From: Phaeoceros laevis
Taxonomy: Eukaryota; Anthocerotophyta; Anthocerotopsida; Notothyladales
NCBI GenBank assembly: GCA_049999765.1
Contig: JBNGIQ010009266.1
Span: 1 to 48,677 of the forward strand
Length of the DNA: 48,677 bases
Direction of reading: 5' to 3'
In this document: piece after piece, positions 1-11,300 of the stretch
Numbering within the stretch: position 1 is the first letter of the stretch
Layout of the letters: the number at the start of each line of letters is the position of its first letter
Notes under the pieces: generated by a model
Databases searched by the model: none
Told to the model about the DNA's origin: nothing
What the model saw: the letters and a program-made list of their open reading frames with translations, nothing else
Made by a program: the position numbers and the translations under genes

Positions 1-297
1 GTACTAAATATACATATATAGTGTCATTAATGACTAATAAAAAGACTAGCGAGGGCCGAGTTCAAACCACCAGCAGTTCGACAGTTCGACTTCGACTTCA
101 ACTGGAACCTTTTTACTTGGGAATTTTCGATTTCAGGTTTTGCTTTGCCGCGAAGAAAGCAAGTAGTCCATCCGAAGCTTTCCCTCTCGGGAGACCTGTC
201 CTTGCCGCTTTGGGAGCAATGCGGGCTTCAGCATGGACTTCTACATTGATGAGACTCCCGTTGCTGGCATTTGCGCAGTCCGAGGCCTCAAGAAGCA

Positions 298-2064
298 ATG
301 GCTGCGGCTGGAAATTGGCACGATGCGGATGCCCCGGTGAAGGTCGTGGTAGGTCTGGACTTTGGGAGCGCCTGCTCCGGGTTCGCCTACGCACACACGG
401 CAGAGGTGAAGAGGATCCACACCTTCCGCGACTGGCCTGGGCGGGGGCAGAAGCCGTATTGCAAGACGCTGAGCAGTGTCTTTTACAAAACGGAGGAACT
501 GGGAGAAAGCAAATCTGGCAAGAGCTACGAGGCTCTGGCGTGGGGGTGGCCGGCACATGTGCGTTATCTCCAGGAGCTTCATCCGGGTTATAGGCCTCAG
601 AAGGGCTGTTTTGTTGGCAGATTCAAATTGCACGAGGATCTGAGTGGCAAGGATTTTCAGCAGGAGAAATCCTGTGTGCTGCCTGAGGGATTGGCGGTGG
701 AGAGAGTTGTATCCGATTTTCTGGCAGGGATGGCAGATTTGATCACCGAGCACCTGTTGTCCAGCTACGGGAGGCAGTTGTCGCGGCGGGAGATCCAGTG
801 GTGCCTTGCTGCGCCGGCGGGTTGGGATGAGAGTGCCAAGCAGAAAATGGTAGCGTCCGCGGAGATGGCGGGACTGGTGGCTGGGCCACTTTGCCCGCCG
901 GAGAAAGCAGATCAGGCCAGCTCGCACCCGCTGAGGTTGGTGCCGGAGGCGGAAGCCGCGGCCGTGCATTGCCTCCTCAGCACACGAGATGGCGTGAAGC
1001 TGGAGCCAGGAGCGCAGGTTCTGGTTGCGGACATTGGGAGCGGCACTCTGGACCTGGCGGTGTACGCCCTCAAGGAATGGCTTAAGCTGACGGAGGTGAG
1101 GCGGCAGAGTGTGGGAAGGCTTCCCAGCTTGGACCGAAACATGTTCCGGTTCTTGGGGGAGCGCATTCCGTGCTTCAAGGACTTCCTTCTGAACAACCCT
1201 TCCGTCCGCACTGACCTTCAGAAGAGGTGGGAGGACATCAAGTTCACCTTCGACGGCTCCGAAGACTGGCGCCCTGAGGAGTTCGAGATCCCCCGCAAGC
1301 TTGCCAACGCCTGGAAACGCGCCGACGGCAGCAGGCTTCAGGGTTTTTCCTCGTACGACCTGCTCACCATTTCCAGCCAAGACCTGCGGCAGATTTTTGA
1401 CCCTTTAGTGGACCAACTTCTGGAGCGCATCGAGGGGGAGCTGGAAGCCTCCCAAGGTGCGACTCTCATGCTGGTTGGCGGCCTTGCCGGATCACCCTAC
1501 GTGCAAAAGCGGGTCGAAGAGGCCTTCAAGAGTCGGGTAGGGAGCGTCTTCATCCCAGCTGATCCCGGCAGCGCTGTCTGCCAAGGTGCGGTGGCTATGG
1601 GAGCCTCTCCGGAGTTACCAGTTGCTCCTAGGGTTGCCCGTAGGACTTATGCCGTTGGTATTGCTCGCTTTTTTCAAGAATCTGACCCGCCTGAGTCGTT
1701 AGAAGTGATAGGGGAGTACCGATACTGTAAGACCGCTCTTGCTATTTTCGTGAGGAAAGGGGAGAGGGTGGAGGCAGGAAAGTGCATTTCCCACAGGTTC
1801 CGCCCTGTCTTCTTGGATCAGAAGGAGATGGTGGTGGAGCTCTACAGCTCGGAGGAGCAAAATGCTCGGTACACAACGGATGAGGGAGTCAGGCTGGAAG
1901 GTCGTGTTTCTGTAGACATTTCGGGTGATCTTGCTAATCAGCTTCGTCGGCATGTGCTGGTCAGTCTGCATGTTGACGGACCTTGGATCCAGGTGAGGGT
2001 GCGAAGGAAGGACTTCGGGGATACGGAGGAGGTGATTGAGATGGTCGAGATCCGTGCACATTGA
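298..2064 (+). CDS. HSPA12-like Hsp70-family ATPase, single exon, 588 aa
   Basis: Intronless CDS; the first ATG in the open frame is at 298. The protein has the sugar kinase/Hsp70/actin nucleotide-binding fold. A phosphate-1 loop GLDFGS lies at residues 19-24, a phosphate-2 loop VADIGSGT at about 243-250, and an adenosine motif LMLVGGLAGSPY at about 390-401. The length (588 aa) and the divergent spacing between motifs fit the HSPA12 branch rather than canonical Hsp70. The usual C-terminal EEVD and the beta-sandwich substrate domain are not recognisable. The role is probably ATP-dependent protein binding or quality control, but no substrate can be read from the sequence. It converges on the GRAS gene, with 224 bp between the stop codons. 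The family call is firm; the function is inference. Confidence 0.85.
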   Translation: MAAAGNWHDADAPVKVVVGLDFGSACSGFAYAHTAEVKRIHTFRDWPGRGQKPYCKTLSSVFYKTEELGESKSGKSYEALAWGWPAHVRYLQELHPGYRPQKGCFVGRFKLHEDLSGKDFQQEKSCVLPEGLAVERVVSDFLAGMADLITEHLLSSYGRQLSRREIQWCLAAPAGWDESAKQKMVASAEMAGLVAGPLCPPEKADQASSHPLRLVPEAEAAAVHCLLSTRDGVKLEPGAQVLVADIGSGTLDLAVYALKEWLKLTEVRRQSVGRLPSLDRNMFRFLGERIPCFKDFLLNNPSVRTDLQKRWEDIKFTFDGSEDWRPEEFEIPRKLANAWKRADGSRLQGFSSYDLLTISSQDLRQIFDPLVDQLLERIEGELEASQGATLMLVGGLAGSPYVQKRVEEAFKSRVGSVFIPADPGSAVCQGAVAMGASPELPVAPRVARRTYAVGIARFFQESDPPESLEVIGEYRYCKTALAIFVRKGERVEAGKCISHRFRPVFLDQKEMVVELYSSEEQNARYTTDEGVRLEGRVSVDISGDLANQLRRHVLVSLHVDGPWIQVRVRRKDFGDTEEVIEMVEIRAH

Positions 2065-2288
2065 ATACGTGAAGGTTAGAAGGGAATAGATGTGGCTCAT
2101 GCTTGGGACAAGACTTCGGTTGACTGGATGTAGACTACGGATTGATGCAACCTTGAGTGCTGCGAATTCAGCAACACCTAAAATCTCATCCGACACACAA
2201 TAAGCTCAGGTTGTGACAAAATTTTGTTATCGACAAGCTTATCCTAGTAGCAAGATATTGACCACTGTACACAAACGCATGTTCTCTC

Positions 2289-4313
2289 CTATTTTGGTTT
2301 CCATGCAGCCAACCCCTGCTGGACTACATCTTTCCAGCCCATCAGCAACCAATTCTCGTCTTGACCTATGCCGAAGTCCTGGTGGAAGCCGCGAAGAATC
2401 TCACGAGTGCTGTTGAACAAGCTTTCCTTCAAAGGTAGCTGTTGAAAACCGGATTGAACCAGCCGCCGTTGCCACTGGCCGTAAGGCTCAGCTCGTTCTA
2501 TTCTCTGTACTCCGTCACAACTGACGACATTCAAAATTTCACGACCCAACACCTCCCTCTCAATAATGTGCCTGTCTGGGTTGTCTCGAGGTATGGTGAC
2601 ATCTAAAGCATCGAAGTGCGCATTGTAGCTGGTGACGGTTTCACGAAGCCTGGTCATGTAGAAAGGTACATTGCCTGCCATATTGACAACCCCAGTCACG
2701 AAGACCTTTGGATTCATGCTCCTTATCCTCTCCAGCACTGTTCTCCGTGGGCTGGAAGGTAACACGCTTTCGTCTAGCAGGTGTCTTAGCCGGAATATAC
2801 AGCTGACAGCAAGAGCTTCGTCGCGCCGTAGGTTGACAGATGACACTTGCACATTCTCCCACTTGTCTGCTATAGCTTTGTATTCAAAATGCAGTCCCAA
2901 CCCTGTTGCAACCTGTGCCAGCTTGCGCCCTGTCTCCTTCACCCTTTGATCAGGAGTGAGTCCCGGTTGAGGAAACTCTATACCAGTAATCCTGACGAGT
3001 GTGGGAGGACCGCCTGGCCTGGTGGCAAGAGCCTGCATGAAGCTAGGCCACTGATACCCATATAAGATCCCATAGTCAATGATGTGCACCCTTTGAGCTC
3101 CTTGAAAAGCTTCCAGCAGATGGCTGTTCGCAAAAAAATGTGCCATTTTCATATGCGGCACATTGTTGACAAACAGTTGGTAAGCTCTTAGAACATCCGC
3201 TGCAGAAGGTCCAGTTTTACTTAATGCAGTAAACAGATCTGCACCAGTACCGGACAGCTTGGCCACCAGGCCCTCCACAAAATAATGAGTCACCCGTTGA
3301 AGGCCAGACCCGTAGGGAGTCGACATTTGACGTAAACTCCCAACAAGCATGTCAGCTGTGGCCACATCATCTGCGTTTACCGCCTGCGCGCACTCCAGCA
3401 GAAGCTTGATCACCTCCTCCAAGGACTCCGGCTCCTTCACAAACCTCGGCTCCGGGCCCGCCGCATCATTGACCCCTAACCCCTGCTCCAGCGACTGCTC
3501 AGCTGTTGCACCGTTGAAGCTGGGCAAACCGGAAAACCCTGGCTCCGGAGACGTAGCATCTGAACCACTGAAGCTGGGGAGGGGAGAAAACCGTGCTCCC
3601 GCATAAGGATCTCCTCCATTGAAGCTCGGCAGGTTCGGAAACCCTAGCTCGGCTGCATCGAAGTCGGGAACCGGCGGCGAGCCTGCACCATCACCAGGCA
3701 CACTGTCCGGAAGGAAGTCCGGCAGCATGAAATCATCGTCCTTAGGAGAAGATGCACTGAGTAGCGAATCCATCCAGGTGCCCACGTCTGGACTACGGCA
3801 CTTGCCGCCTGTCATGGGGCCGTCGGAGAACTCCAGGCGTGACTCTACGTTCCCGATCACATCCGCGAGCTCGTTGTACACCGCCTGGTAGGCTGTGCAG
3901 TCGGTCAGCATGCACTTTTGCTTGCACAGGTTCTTGTCCGTCAGTAGATCGGTGAAGTAGGCCTCGGTGGGATCCTGTATGGCTCCTTCATGCTCCTGCC
4001 CCGGGTCCCAGGCCTTCACAGAGTTCCCCCGAGAGCGGGGAGAAGACAGCGGCTCCGAGAAGCCATCGAGAGAGGGTGGCGAGGGAGCCCACACCACAGA
4101 CCCCGTGGAGGGGCTGTCCAGTGCTTCCTCGCTCACCGCCGGTGAGTGCCGAAGGGAAGACGCCTGCCTCTCGAGGGCTTCGTTGCTGGCGGAGGATGCA
4201 GTGCCTTCCGGAGACCGAGACGAAACGCTGTTGCTGGCGGGCTTGGAGGCCTTGGGCATCTGCGTTTGCAGCCATGCTTGCTGCAGCTGCTCCGTGAGAG
4301 AGGGCCGCGGCAT
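2289..4313 (-). CDS. GRAS-domain transcriptional regulator, LISCL (SCL14/SCL9-like) subfamily, 674 aa
   Basis: Intronless CDS read on the minus strand, ATG at 4311-4313, stop TAG at 2289-2291. The C-terminal GRAS domain starts near residue 297 with leucine heptad repeat I (LLLECAQAV). It continues through the VHIID motif at 409-413, which is followed by YGILYGYQWPSF, then a PFYRE-like block and the SAW block ending WLLMGWKD...AAWKP. The sequence around VHIID and the segments RPGGPPTLVRITGIEFPQPG and FVTGVVN are the pattern of the LISCL subfamily. The roughly 290-residue N-terminus is acidic, Ser/Pro-rich and presumably activating. It contains three LPSF(N/S)G repeats at about residues 227-265. 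LISCL members act as nuclear co-regulators, for example in stress and detoxification responses through TGA factors. No DELLA motif is seen. Confidence 0.92.
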   Translation of the reverse strand: MPRPSLTEQLQQAWLQTQMPKASKPASNSVSSRSPEGTASSASNEALERQASSLRHSPAVSEEALDSPSTGSVVWAPSPPSLDGFSEPLSSPRSRGNSVKAWDPGQEHEGAIQDPTEAYFTDLLTDKNLCKQKCMLTDCTAYQAVYNELADVIGNVESRLEFSDGPMTGGKCRSPDVGTWMDSLLSASSPKDDDFMLPDFLPDSVPGDGAGSPPVPDFDAAELGFPNLPSFNGGDPYAGARFSPLPSFSGSDATSPEPGFSGLPSFNGATAEQSLEQGLGVNDAAGPEPRFVKEPESLEEVIKLLLECAQAVNADDVATADMLVGSLRQMSTPYGSGLQRVTHYFVEGLVAKLSGTGADLFTALSKTGPSAADVLRAYQLFVNNVPHMKMAHFFANSHLLEAFQGAQRVHIIDYGILYGYQWPSFMQALATRPGGPPTLVRITGIEFPQPGLTPDQRVKETGRKLAQVATGLGLHFEYKAIADKWENVQVSSVNLRRDEALAVSCIFRLRHLLDESVLPSSPRRTVLERIRSMNPKVFVTGVVNMAGNVPFYMTRLRETVTSYNAHFDALDVTIPRDNPDRHIIEREVLGREILNVVSCDGVQRIERAEPYGQWQRRLVQSGFQQLPLKESLFNSTREILRGFHQDFGIGQDENWLLMGWKDVVQQGLAAWKPK

Positions 4314-5035
4314 CTTGTTCCTCCTGTTTCTGCTCCCGCTGCGTCAAGCCCCAAAATGCCACCTCTACATGCTCTGAGGCACGACTCGCAGGTGGCGCCT
4401 TCGCGGCGAAGAGCTGTCATGTGACGAGTCCAGAGCTTAACGTCGCCTTCAAACGCCGGGCTAAAGAGCGGGAGACGAGACTGCTGCACTGAATATTCTA
4501 CAGCCAACTAGAAGGGCCTTCTCCAAGACTGTGGTGGGCGACCGTGGTGGGCCCACTCAGCTCTGTACGGTTTGCTTGTGCTTCACGGAACAGTTCAGAA
4601 GAGGGAAAGACGGACATTGTCGGGAATCGGGATATGGGCTTTCCAAAAGGCCCTGTTCAGATCCAGATATACATACAGCTCCATACAAAATCGCTTCTGG
4701 CACTTCCTTGGCCGAAACTACGTTTCCGCCAAGACTGCTTCGTCTACCTCAATACAGCTTACCTTGCCTGCGACAGCCACTTAAGGCTATTCAAGCCTTT
4801 GACAAAATCGGTTATGCACGCGTAACGGGTGCACCTGTCTCAGGACCTCACAAATTGCTGTACTCCTCCAACATAAGACCAGGGTGGGCTCCTCGCTTCT
4901 CCGAAGGTGTGGCCTTCGTGAACAGAGCAGGGAACAGACCACAACTCCTCCTCACCCTATTTTCCGCAGTAGCCTAAAAGCTTGGAAATACTTGAATGCG
5001 AAGTGGACAAGACCCAATCCAAGAAGAGGAGCAGT
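4314..5035. other. Spacer: GRAS 5' region and NOP58 3' region
   Basis: 722 bp between the GRAS start codon and the NOP58 stop codon, both genes being on the minus strand. It must contain the GRAS promoter and 5' UTR and the NOP58 3' UTR. Open frames here have no recognisable protein similarity or codon bias. No repeat or RNA gene was seen. Confidence 0.6.
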
Positions 5036-7884
5036 TCACTCGGTCGGTTTCTTCTTCTTCTTTTTCTTCTCCACGCCATTTGCAGCATCTGTGGTTGCCT
5101 CTTCTGCCGCAGGAACAACTTTCCTCTTCTTGGTTTTTTCTCCATCCTCCGATTTCTTGCTCTTCACTGCTGGCTCTTCTTCCACTTTCTCTACCTTATC
5201 AGCCTTAACTTTCTTCTTTGACTGCCAGAAAAGAACAAGAACAGCAAATTAGAGAGTCACCAATGACGCAACCGCAAGTTGCAAAGCTCTTGACCTTGAG
5301 ATACCGGAAAAACAGAGATACTGTCAGGCTCCTAATTTCTTTGAAGTCATCAACCCCATCCCAGTAAAAGGAAAAAGTTGTCACCTTAGCAGGTTGTTGA
5401 TCTGGTGACGCAGCAATGACCTCTTCAGCTTTCCCTTTCTTTTTCTTCTTCGGTCTTTCTTCCTCTTCGACCACTGGTGGTGCAACCTCTGCAGGTTCTT
5501 CTGCTTCACGCTTTTTCTTTTTCTTTTTCATTTCTTGATCTTCACCTGACTTTGTTCCGTTGTTCTCACTTGGTTTCGAGATGCCCAACGTGGAATCAGC
5601 AGCTGGATTATAAGTCTGAGGAAGAGCCAGAACAGGTCCGACCTTGGTCAGGGAAAAAAGACCTTCATCCTTTGATTTTGTTAGTCCGTTACAAATCCAT
5701 TAAAAATAATGACTGGCATACCTTTGCACTGGTTAGGAGACCTGATGCATTTCTCTTCCGGTCTTTCTCATAGGCCTCCATCTTGGCAGCTCCTTTTGAG
5801 GCCCCACTGATCCTCTTGAGGGCCCTTCCTTCTAGCTGCCTCAACCGCTCCTCCACCTGATATGGCATGTGACCTTTAATAAGCTCAAAAGTGTGACGAG
5901 TATTGGTCTCTCTGCACACACATGGTAGACAATTCACTCACCTTAAGCCGACCCTCGAGGCCAATAGTGGTTCCTTGCTCTTCTCCAAGTGCGTCGACTC
6001 GGATTGACAGGGCAGACTTCGCAGCAAGCACACGTGATATCTTTCCTTTGAATTTTGGGGGTGCCTGACCTATAAGTGACGCATGGTAGATCAATCCATA
6101 CTTGGGAGTTTCGTGCTTTGTCTTTAAGGCCCGAAACAATGCCTGCAAGCACAAGGTGTGTTTCAGAGATGTCAGACACCAAGAGACGTCAAAGGACTTG
6201 TTGAGGAGAAGGATCACCCATAGCCCAACATTAAGATCGAGTAAAAGCTAGTTTCATCAAAACGAATGAAGCAAATGAAACTGACCTTCTCGGCTCCCAA
6301 AATCTGCACAGTACTTGCAGGTTGCTTTGCCAGATTGATCAGACTACCAGCATGTGCAATTAATCGGGCCCCCACAAGCTCACCGACAAGAATAGTCAAA
6401 TTGGGGGCTATCGCTACCATTCTGCTGCGGAGATAGTCGTATAGCTGACCACGATAATCTGCAAGTGAGATGACTTGCTCGCAGAGTGCAATAATATTTG
6501 TCATATCCTGCTCACTAACTTCCGTACCCATAGAGATGAGCGCAGCTTCCTTCATCTCTACCTCAATCTCCTCGGCTAGGATCTGCACAAGCCAGAGTCT
6601 GGTCTGAGGGCAGGTCTTGACTCCAAATCAACTAGCTGACATCATTTCTTACAAAGAAGTATCAAGCAAATAAATGAAGTGTAGTTTACCCCAGAGAAGT
6701 CGAGATTTGTCACATTCACTCTGCTGCCAGCCAGTTTAACTACTTTAGCATAATGAATATTGTCCTGAATAATTTTCCCCAACTCAGGAAAGTGCCATCC
6801 ATACCACTCCCTTACACGCATTGCGTATGTATTGAGCTCCTTGTCTAGATCATCTAGAAGTCCAATGGCCTGCACAATCATAGTGTCCACCTGCAAAACA
6901 TAAAGAGAACAATTATGTGCTTAGAAATTAGAAGCTACAAATATCCCGTGCCAAGGGAAATCCGAGAAGCACACAGCTTGCAGTGCTCACCTTGTCCGGA
7001 CTAAATTTCAACTTGAACCTTGAGAGGCTGTGTGACAGTCCAAGACTCATGGCGCCCATATCTTGACCAGCGAGTCCACTTATCAATTCTGCTAATTGCG
7101 ACCTTAGACCTCTCATAAGTTCCATGATTGCGCTATTGTATACACAATTTATTTCCTGAAGAGAGTTCAACGTGGATCAATTGCTATCGCAAACCAGCTT
7201 TCAAGTTCGTAGAAAAAAGTACCACCATCTAATTTCAAACACGTGACATTCAGATGTTTACGGCAAGGTAGGGGACACCATCTTACTAATTTGTCGCTAA
7301 TGATTTTCCCGAGCTTAGAGTCCGCAATAGCGAGTGTCTCTCCTTGCACTTCTTTCTTCAGAAATTTGCGAAGGCCCTTACTTAACTTGCTATCCACCAA
7401 AGCAGTCGCGGCTCCGAGAGCCTCCGCCGTATTATCGAACTTCTGGAAGGCCTTCAACTTCACAGCCTGTGCCCCGAGCATTGCGTCAACGTCAACACGG
7501 GAGAAGACGAACGTTGACACTCAAAACACACTCCAAATAGTGCAACATTTGAGCCCAGCTCATGACTCCACAAAACCAAATTCACCAGAACCCAATGAGC
7601 AGAAAAAATCGAGAATGACTAGCGCGCTACCAACCTTTCTTGCTGCATCCGGTGTTTGAAACTCCTTCCATATATCCTGCGAAGTTCACACAAAGGAGGT
7701 GACCATCATCAATCACAGTTTCCAACAATCGAGTAATTGCAGCAATACAGTCGACCTCGACAATATTGCAACCGCGCAGTGCAGTAGACTCAATGCATCT
7801 ACTCACCTCAACGGCACTCAGCTTATCTTCCTGTAACACCTTGAACAGGGCGAACCCCGCCGGGGTCTCGAACAACGCCAACAT
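5036..7884 (-). CDS. NOP58: NOP58/NOP5, box C/D snoRNP core protein, 571 aa, 10 exons
   Basis: Exons in transcript order: 7884-7807, 7676-7635, 7466-7287, 7155-6991, 6890-6690, 6582-6286, 6142-5942, 5856-5722, 5615-5385, 5221-5036. They join to 1716 nt, and every intron is phase 0. The product starts [16 protein letters not shown], typical of NOP58 rather than NOP56. The NOP5 N-terminal domain (about 1-65) is followed by the coiled-coil/NOSIC region with SMGLSHSL-like text (here [16 protein letters not shown]), then the Nop domain with [22 protein letters not shown] and [10 protein letters not shown]. From about residue 455 a Lys/Glu-rich tail with several K-runs ends KKKPTE, as in eukaryotic NOP58. 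It binds box C/D snoRNAs with fibrillarin, NOP56 and 15.5K in the nucleolus for rRNA 2'-O-methylation. It is divergent from UBP6 across a telo-box promoter. Confidence 0.96.
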
Positions 7885-8300
7885 GGCGTTGCTGCAGAGC
7901 TTCAGTCAGTCTGCGCCTGTCTTAAGCAAGCCCCCGCTCAGAGACCTCCTGCAGGTAGGAGAGACAATTTCGTCACAGAAGGGGGAAGACAAGACAAGAC
8001 GACTGCGCCTCAAATTTCCATGATGCTGAACGCTGCGAGCCAGTGGGCAAGCGGGCCAGCGAGCCAGCCTCCACCGACTTTCTCACAGCTCGGGCTTAGG
8101 GTTTAGGGTTTAACCCGGACTCGAGCTACTTGACTTGACCTCGGAACATATTTCTAGGGTTTTAGACTTTGTCGTGCGTGGGGAAAGAACCGAGATGTAA
8201 CTGGGAATTTTTTCCTGACTCAAAGAGTGGACATTTCGGTCTTCCCATCCCGGTGCGCATTGGCGGAACCTGACTACTTTCGAAAACAAAAATAGCAGCT
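7885..8300. promoter_or_regulatory. Shared divergent promoter of NOP58 (-) and UBP6 (+)
   Basis: 416 bp separate the two start codons, so both 5' UTRs and promoters must fit here. The segment holds a double telomere-like motif near 8096-8116 and a third partial copy at 8154-8164. No clear TATA box stands out. Open frames in this interval overlap the NOP58 5' end and show no protein similarity. Confidence 0.7.
8096..8116. promoter_or_regulatory. Telo-box pair (AAACCCTAA type)
   Basis: The plus strand reads TTAGGGTTTAGGGTTTAACC; on the minus (NOP58) strand this is two overlapping AAACCCTAA units. In plants this short interstitial telomere motif is a known promoter element of ribosomal-protein and ribosome-biogenesis genes. 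That agrees with NOP58 being transcribed away from it, about 212 bp from its ATG. A partial copy, CTAGGGTTTTA, lies at 8154-8164. The motif is directly visible; its use by this promoter is inferred. Confidence 0.7.
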
Positions 8301-11300
8301 ATGCCGACTGGTGAGTGCCAAATTACGTGGTCGCAAATCTGACAGAATATTTGTGATTGCCACGAAGACATTATCTCTTTGAATCAGACTCTGGAAATTC
8401 GCAATGAATGGATTCCAGTCAATACGCTGGAAGGCATACACATGCAATGAAATTGGACACCCCGGAAACGTTGAAGGATTTTCTGAGGATTGCAATTTTT
8501 TCGTATCTCTAGTTCCGCATCAGGATTAGGATTCGTTCTGAGTGTTTGCGCAGATCACTACGTGGGAATTCTGACAAGAGTCGATCTGTATTATGTGCTG
8601 CGCACCAGTCAGCGTAAAATGGCAGAAAGAGGTATTCCCTGCAGTGGAGATAGACACAGAGCAACCACCTTATGTCTTCAAGTGCCAGCTGTACGACCTC
8701 ACTGGCGTGCCTCCTGAGAGGCAAAAAATTATGATAAAAGGGGGCCTTCTAAAGGTAGCGCATGTGGATGTTATGTAGAGTAAGGGTCTTGCTGGTCACA
8801 ATCTTGCACGTCTAACTCACCAGAGTCCGCGTGAATTGCATTCTTTAGGATGATGGCGACTGGAGTAAGCTGGGCGTAAAGCAAGTATGCTCAATTTCTT
8901 TCTTTCAGTTTCTATCTTCAGATGCCATTCGTTAAGGCCTAAAATCTGTGAGGTGTAGTCTGAAATCGTCAAACATGTTACAGGGCCAAAAACTTATGAT
9001 GATGGGCACCGCGGATGAGATCCCAAAAGCACCAGAGAAAGGGCCTGTGTTTATAGAAGACCTTCCTGAAGAGGAACAGAACGTTGCAAGCCTTGTAAGT
9101 CTGGAAATCTTGTTGTGTATCCTCATCCTGCCATGAAGACGAAGAATATGTTCTTCTTGGTAGAGTTTGGCTTGCAGGTTGAATTTTGAGGTAGACTTCT
9201 CTGGGTGACAGTAGAAACTGACTGCACAGTCAGTTGCTGAGAAAATCTGCATTGTGTTGAAAGTCCCGTTTTTTTATGTGTTTAGGGTTGTGAGGCTTGG
9301 TTACTGATAGTGGGATGAGGCATCTTACGCAGCCTGTTGTGGAAATACACTTATTTTCTTGTACTGTTGTGTTTGTTTTTCTCAACGGGGTATAAAGGGA
9401 TATACAGCAGGGTTGGTGAATTTGGGAAACACTTGCTACATGAACTCAACCATACAGTGTCTACATTCTGTGCCTGAGCTTAAGGCTTCTCTGCAAAAGT
9501 AGGTTCTTGCTGAAATCAGTTATGTTCTTTCTCTGCCAACTGTCCAGGAGGAAGTACTTCCATCTAATTTAGCATGTTCTATTCGGGTCGCAAGGCATTT
9601 ATCTGCCTTCAGTCATTTCTTCTAGGGGGCTTTCTGGCTACCCCAGCTTGATTGCCAGTGAAGGAAAGGCCAGTGATTGCATGTGCTTTAAGAAGGTGAT
9701 AACTTTGCTGTCATTGTTCGGTCATACAGATATTGCTACAACTGAACCTGAACTATTGCAGGTATTCTCTAGGAGTTGGCAGTGAGTCGGATCCTTCATC
9801 ACATTCCTTGACTCTGGCCACTAGGGATTTGTTTGGTGACCTTGATCGGAGCCATAGGCCTGTTGCCCCAGAGCGTTTCTTGAAGGTGTGTCTTCATCTT
9901 CATTTTAAAGAGCCTTCGCTAAATTTTGGGATCAATACGTGAAATCATGTCAGTGGTTGTATTTTAATTTTCTTTGGACCCCAGGTTCTTCGCACCAAGT
10001 ATCCTCAATTTGCACAAATGTCTCAAGGAATCTACATGCAACAGGTGAACATGATTCTCAGATGGAAGATTCTCTAGCATTTTGACCCGCAGTAATGTGT
10101 AGTACTGTGGAATCTCATGGTGTATTACCTCTCAGGATGCTGAGGAGTGCTGGACCCAACTGTTGTATACATTATCTCTGCGACTTAGAGTTGACCCAGA
10201 GAACAGGTTGGTTACAAGTTCCATCAGAGAAGTCAATTGTTGTGGCTTGTCCGGAGGCCAAAGTTCTAATTATGGTTTGGGGTTGTTGCAGATCTTCTGC
10301 TGCTGTCGTGAAACAACTCTTTGGGATTGATTTGACAAATGTGTAAGTTCTTTGTTCTCTTGTCAAGTCCTACGTAATAAGACCGAACCTCATAAGTGTC
10401 TAGAGTAGAGTTTATTGATCAACGGTGATTGGTAACTGGGTTCTTAGCATGTCTTGGACTTTACAACAGGGTGAAGTGCGCGGAAAGTGGGGAGGAAAGC
10501 ACAGAGTCAGAAAGTGTGTATACAGTTAAATGCCATATCTCTCATGATGTTAATCATTTGCACGAGGGCTTGAAGCAGGTGAGTTCATCAGCTAACGCTT
10601 TGTGTTGCTGCTGATGGATCCATACTAGTATAGCTAGTTCTGGTCTGAGATTAGGACGATGGTTGTCGGGATCACATGTAAGTCCTGTGGCTTGTCAGGG
10701 GCTGAAATCAGAGCTGGAAAAGATTTCTCCAATCTTAGGGCGAAGTGCAGTGTATGTCAAGGAATCTCTCATCAGTCAATTGCCACCGTAAGTCCCATTA
10801 CTTCATACTATGCTGGTACTCTCCTGTATGGAACGTCCCATGCGGCCTCTCTGTTGCTTGAGGATTTGAGGTGCTTGAGGATTTGACTGATGGCAATTTT
10901 ATTGGGCTCCGTGTTGTCAAGCAGATACTTAACTGTTCAGTTTGTACGGTTTTTCTGGAAGAGAGAATCTGGTCAAAAAGCCAAAATTTTACGGGTGGGG
11001 CATCTTTGTGAGCCTTCATTTGCGATTATGTTAGCATGTGCTGTACTACGAGAGCTGACGTACATCCATCTGATGCAGAAAGTTGACTATCCACTGGTAC
11101 TTGATGTTTTGGACCTGTGCACTGACGAGCTTAAAGCCAAGTTGAAGGGGCCCAGGGAGGTAAGGGCTCATTCTGGGGCCATGTATATAAGAAAGGTCCA
11201 CTTTTTAATTACATTGCATGGCCGTTGTGTTCTGAGGATGAGGTCTTCATACGTCGTGATTGCAGGCTTTGCGGAAAGCAGAAGATGCAAAAGCGGGGTT

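Noticed and set aside
5222-5384. Possible intronic box C/D snoRNA in the last NOP58 intron (TTGATGAC followed by CCTGAC)
   Set aside because: The C box deviates at its first base, and there is no D box (CTGA) with a terminal stem at a suitable distance; only a D'-like CTGA is seen.
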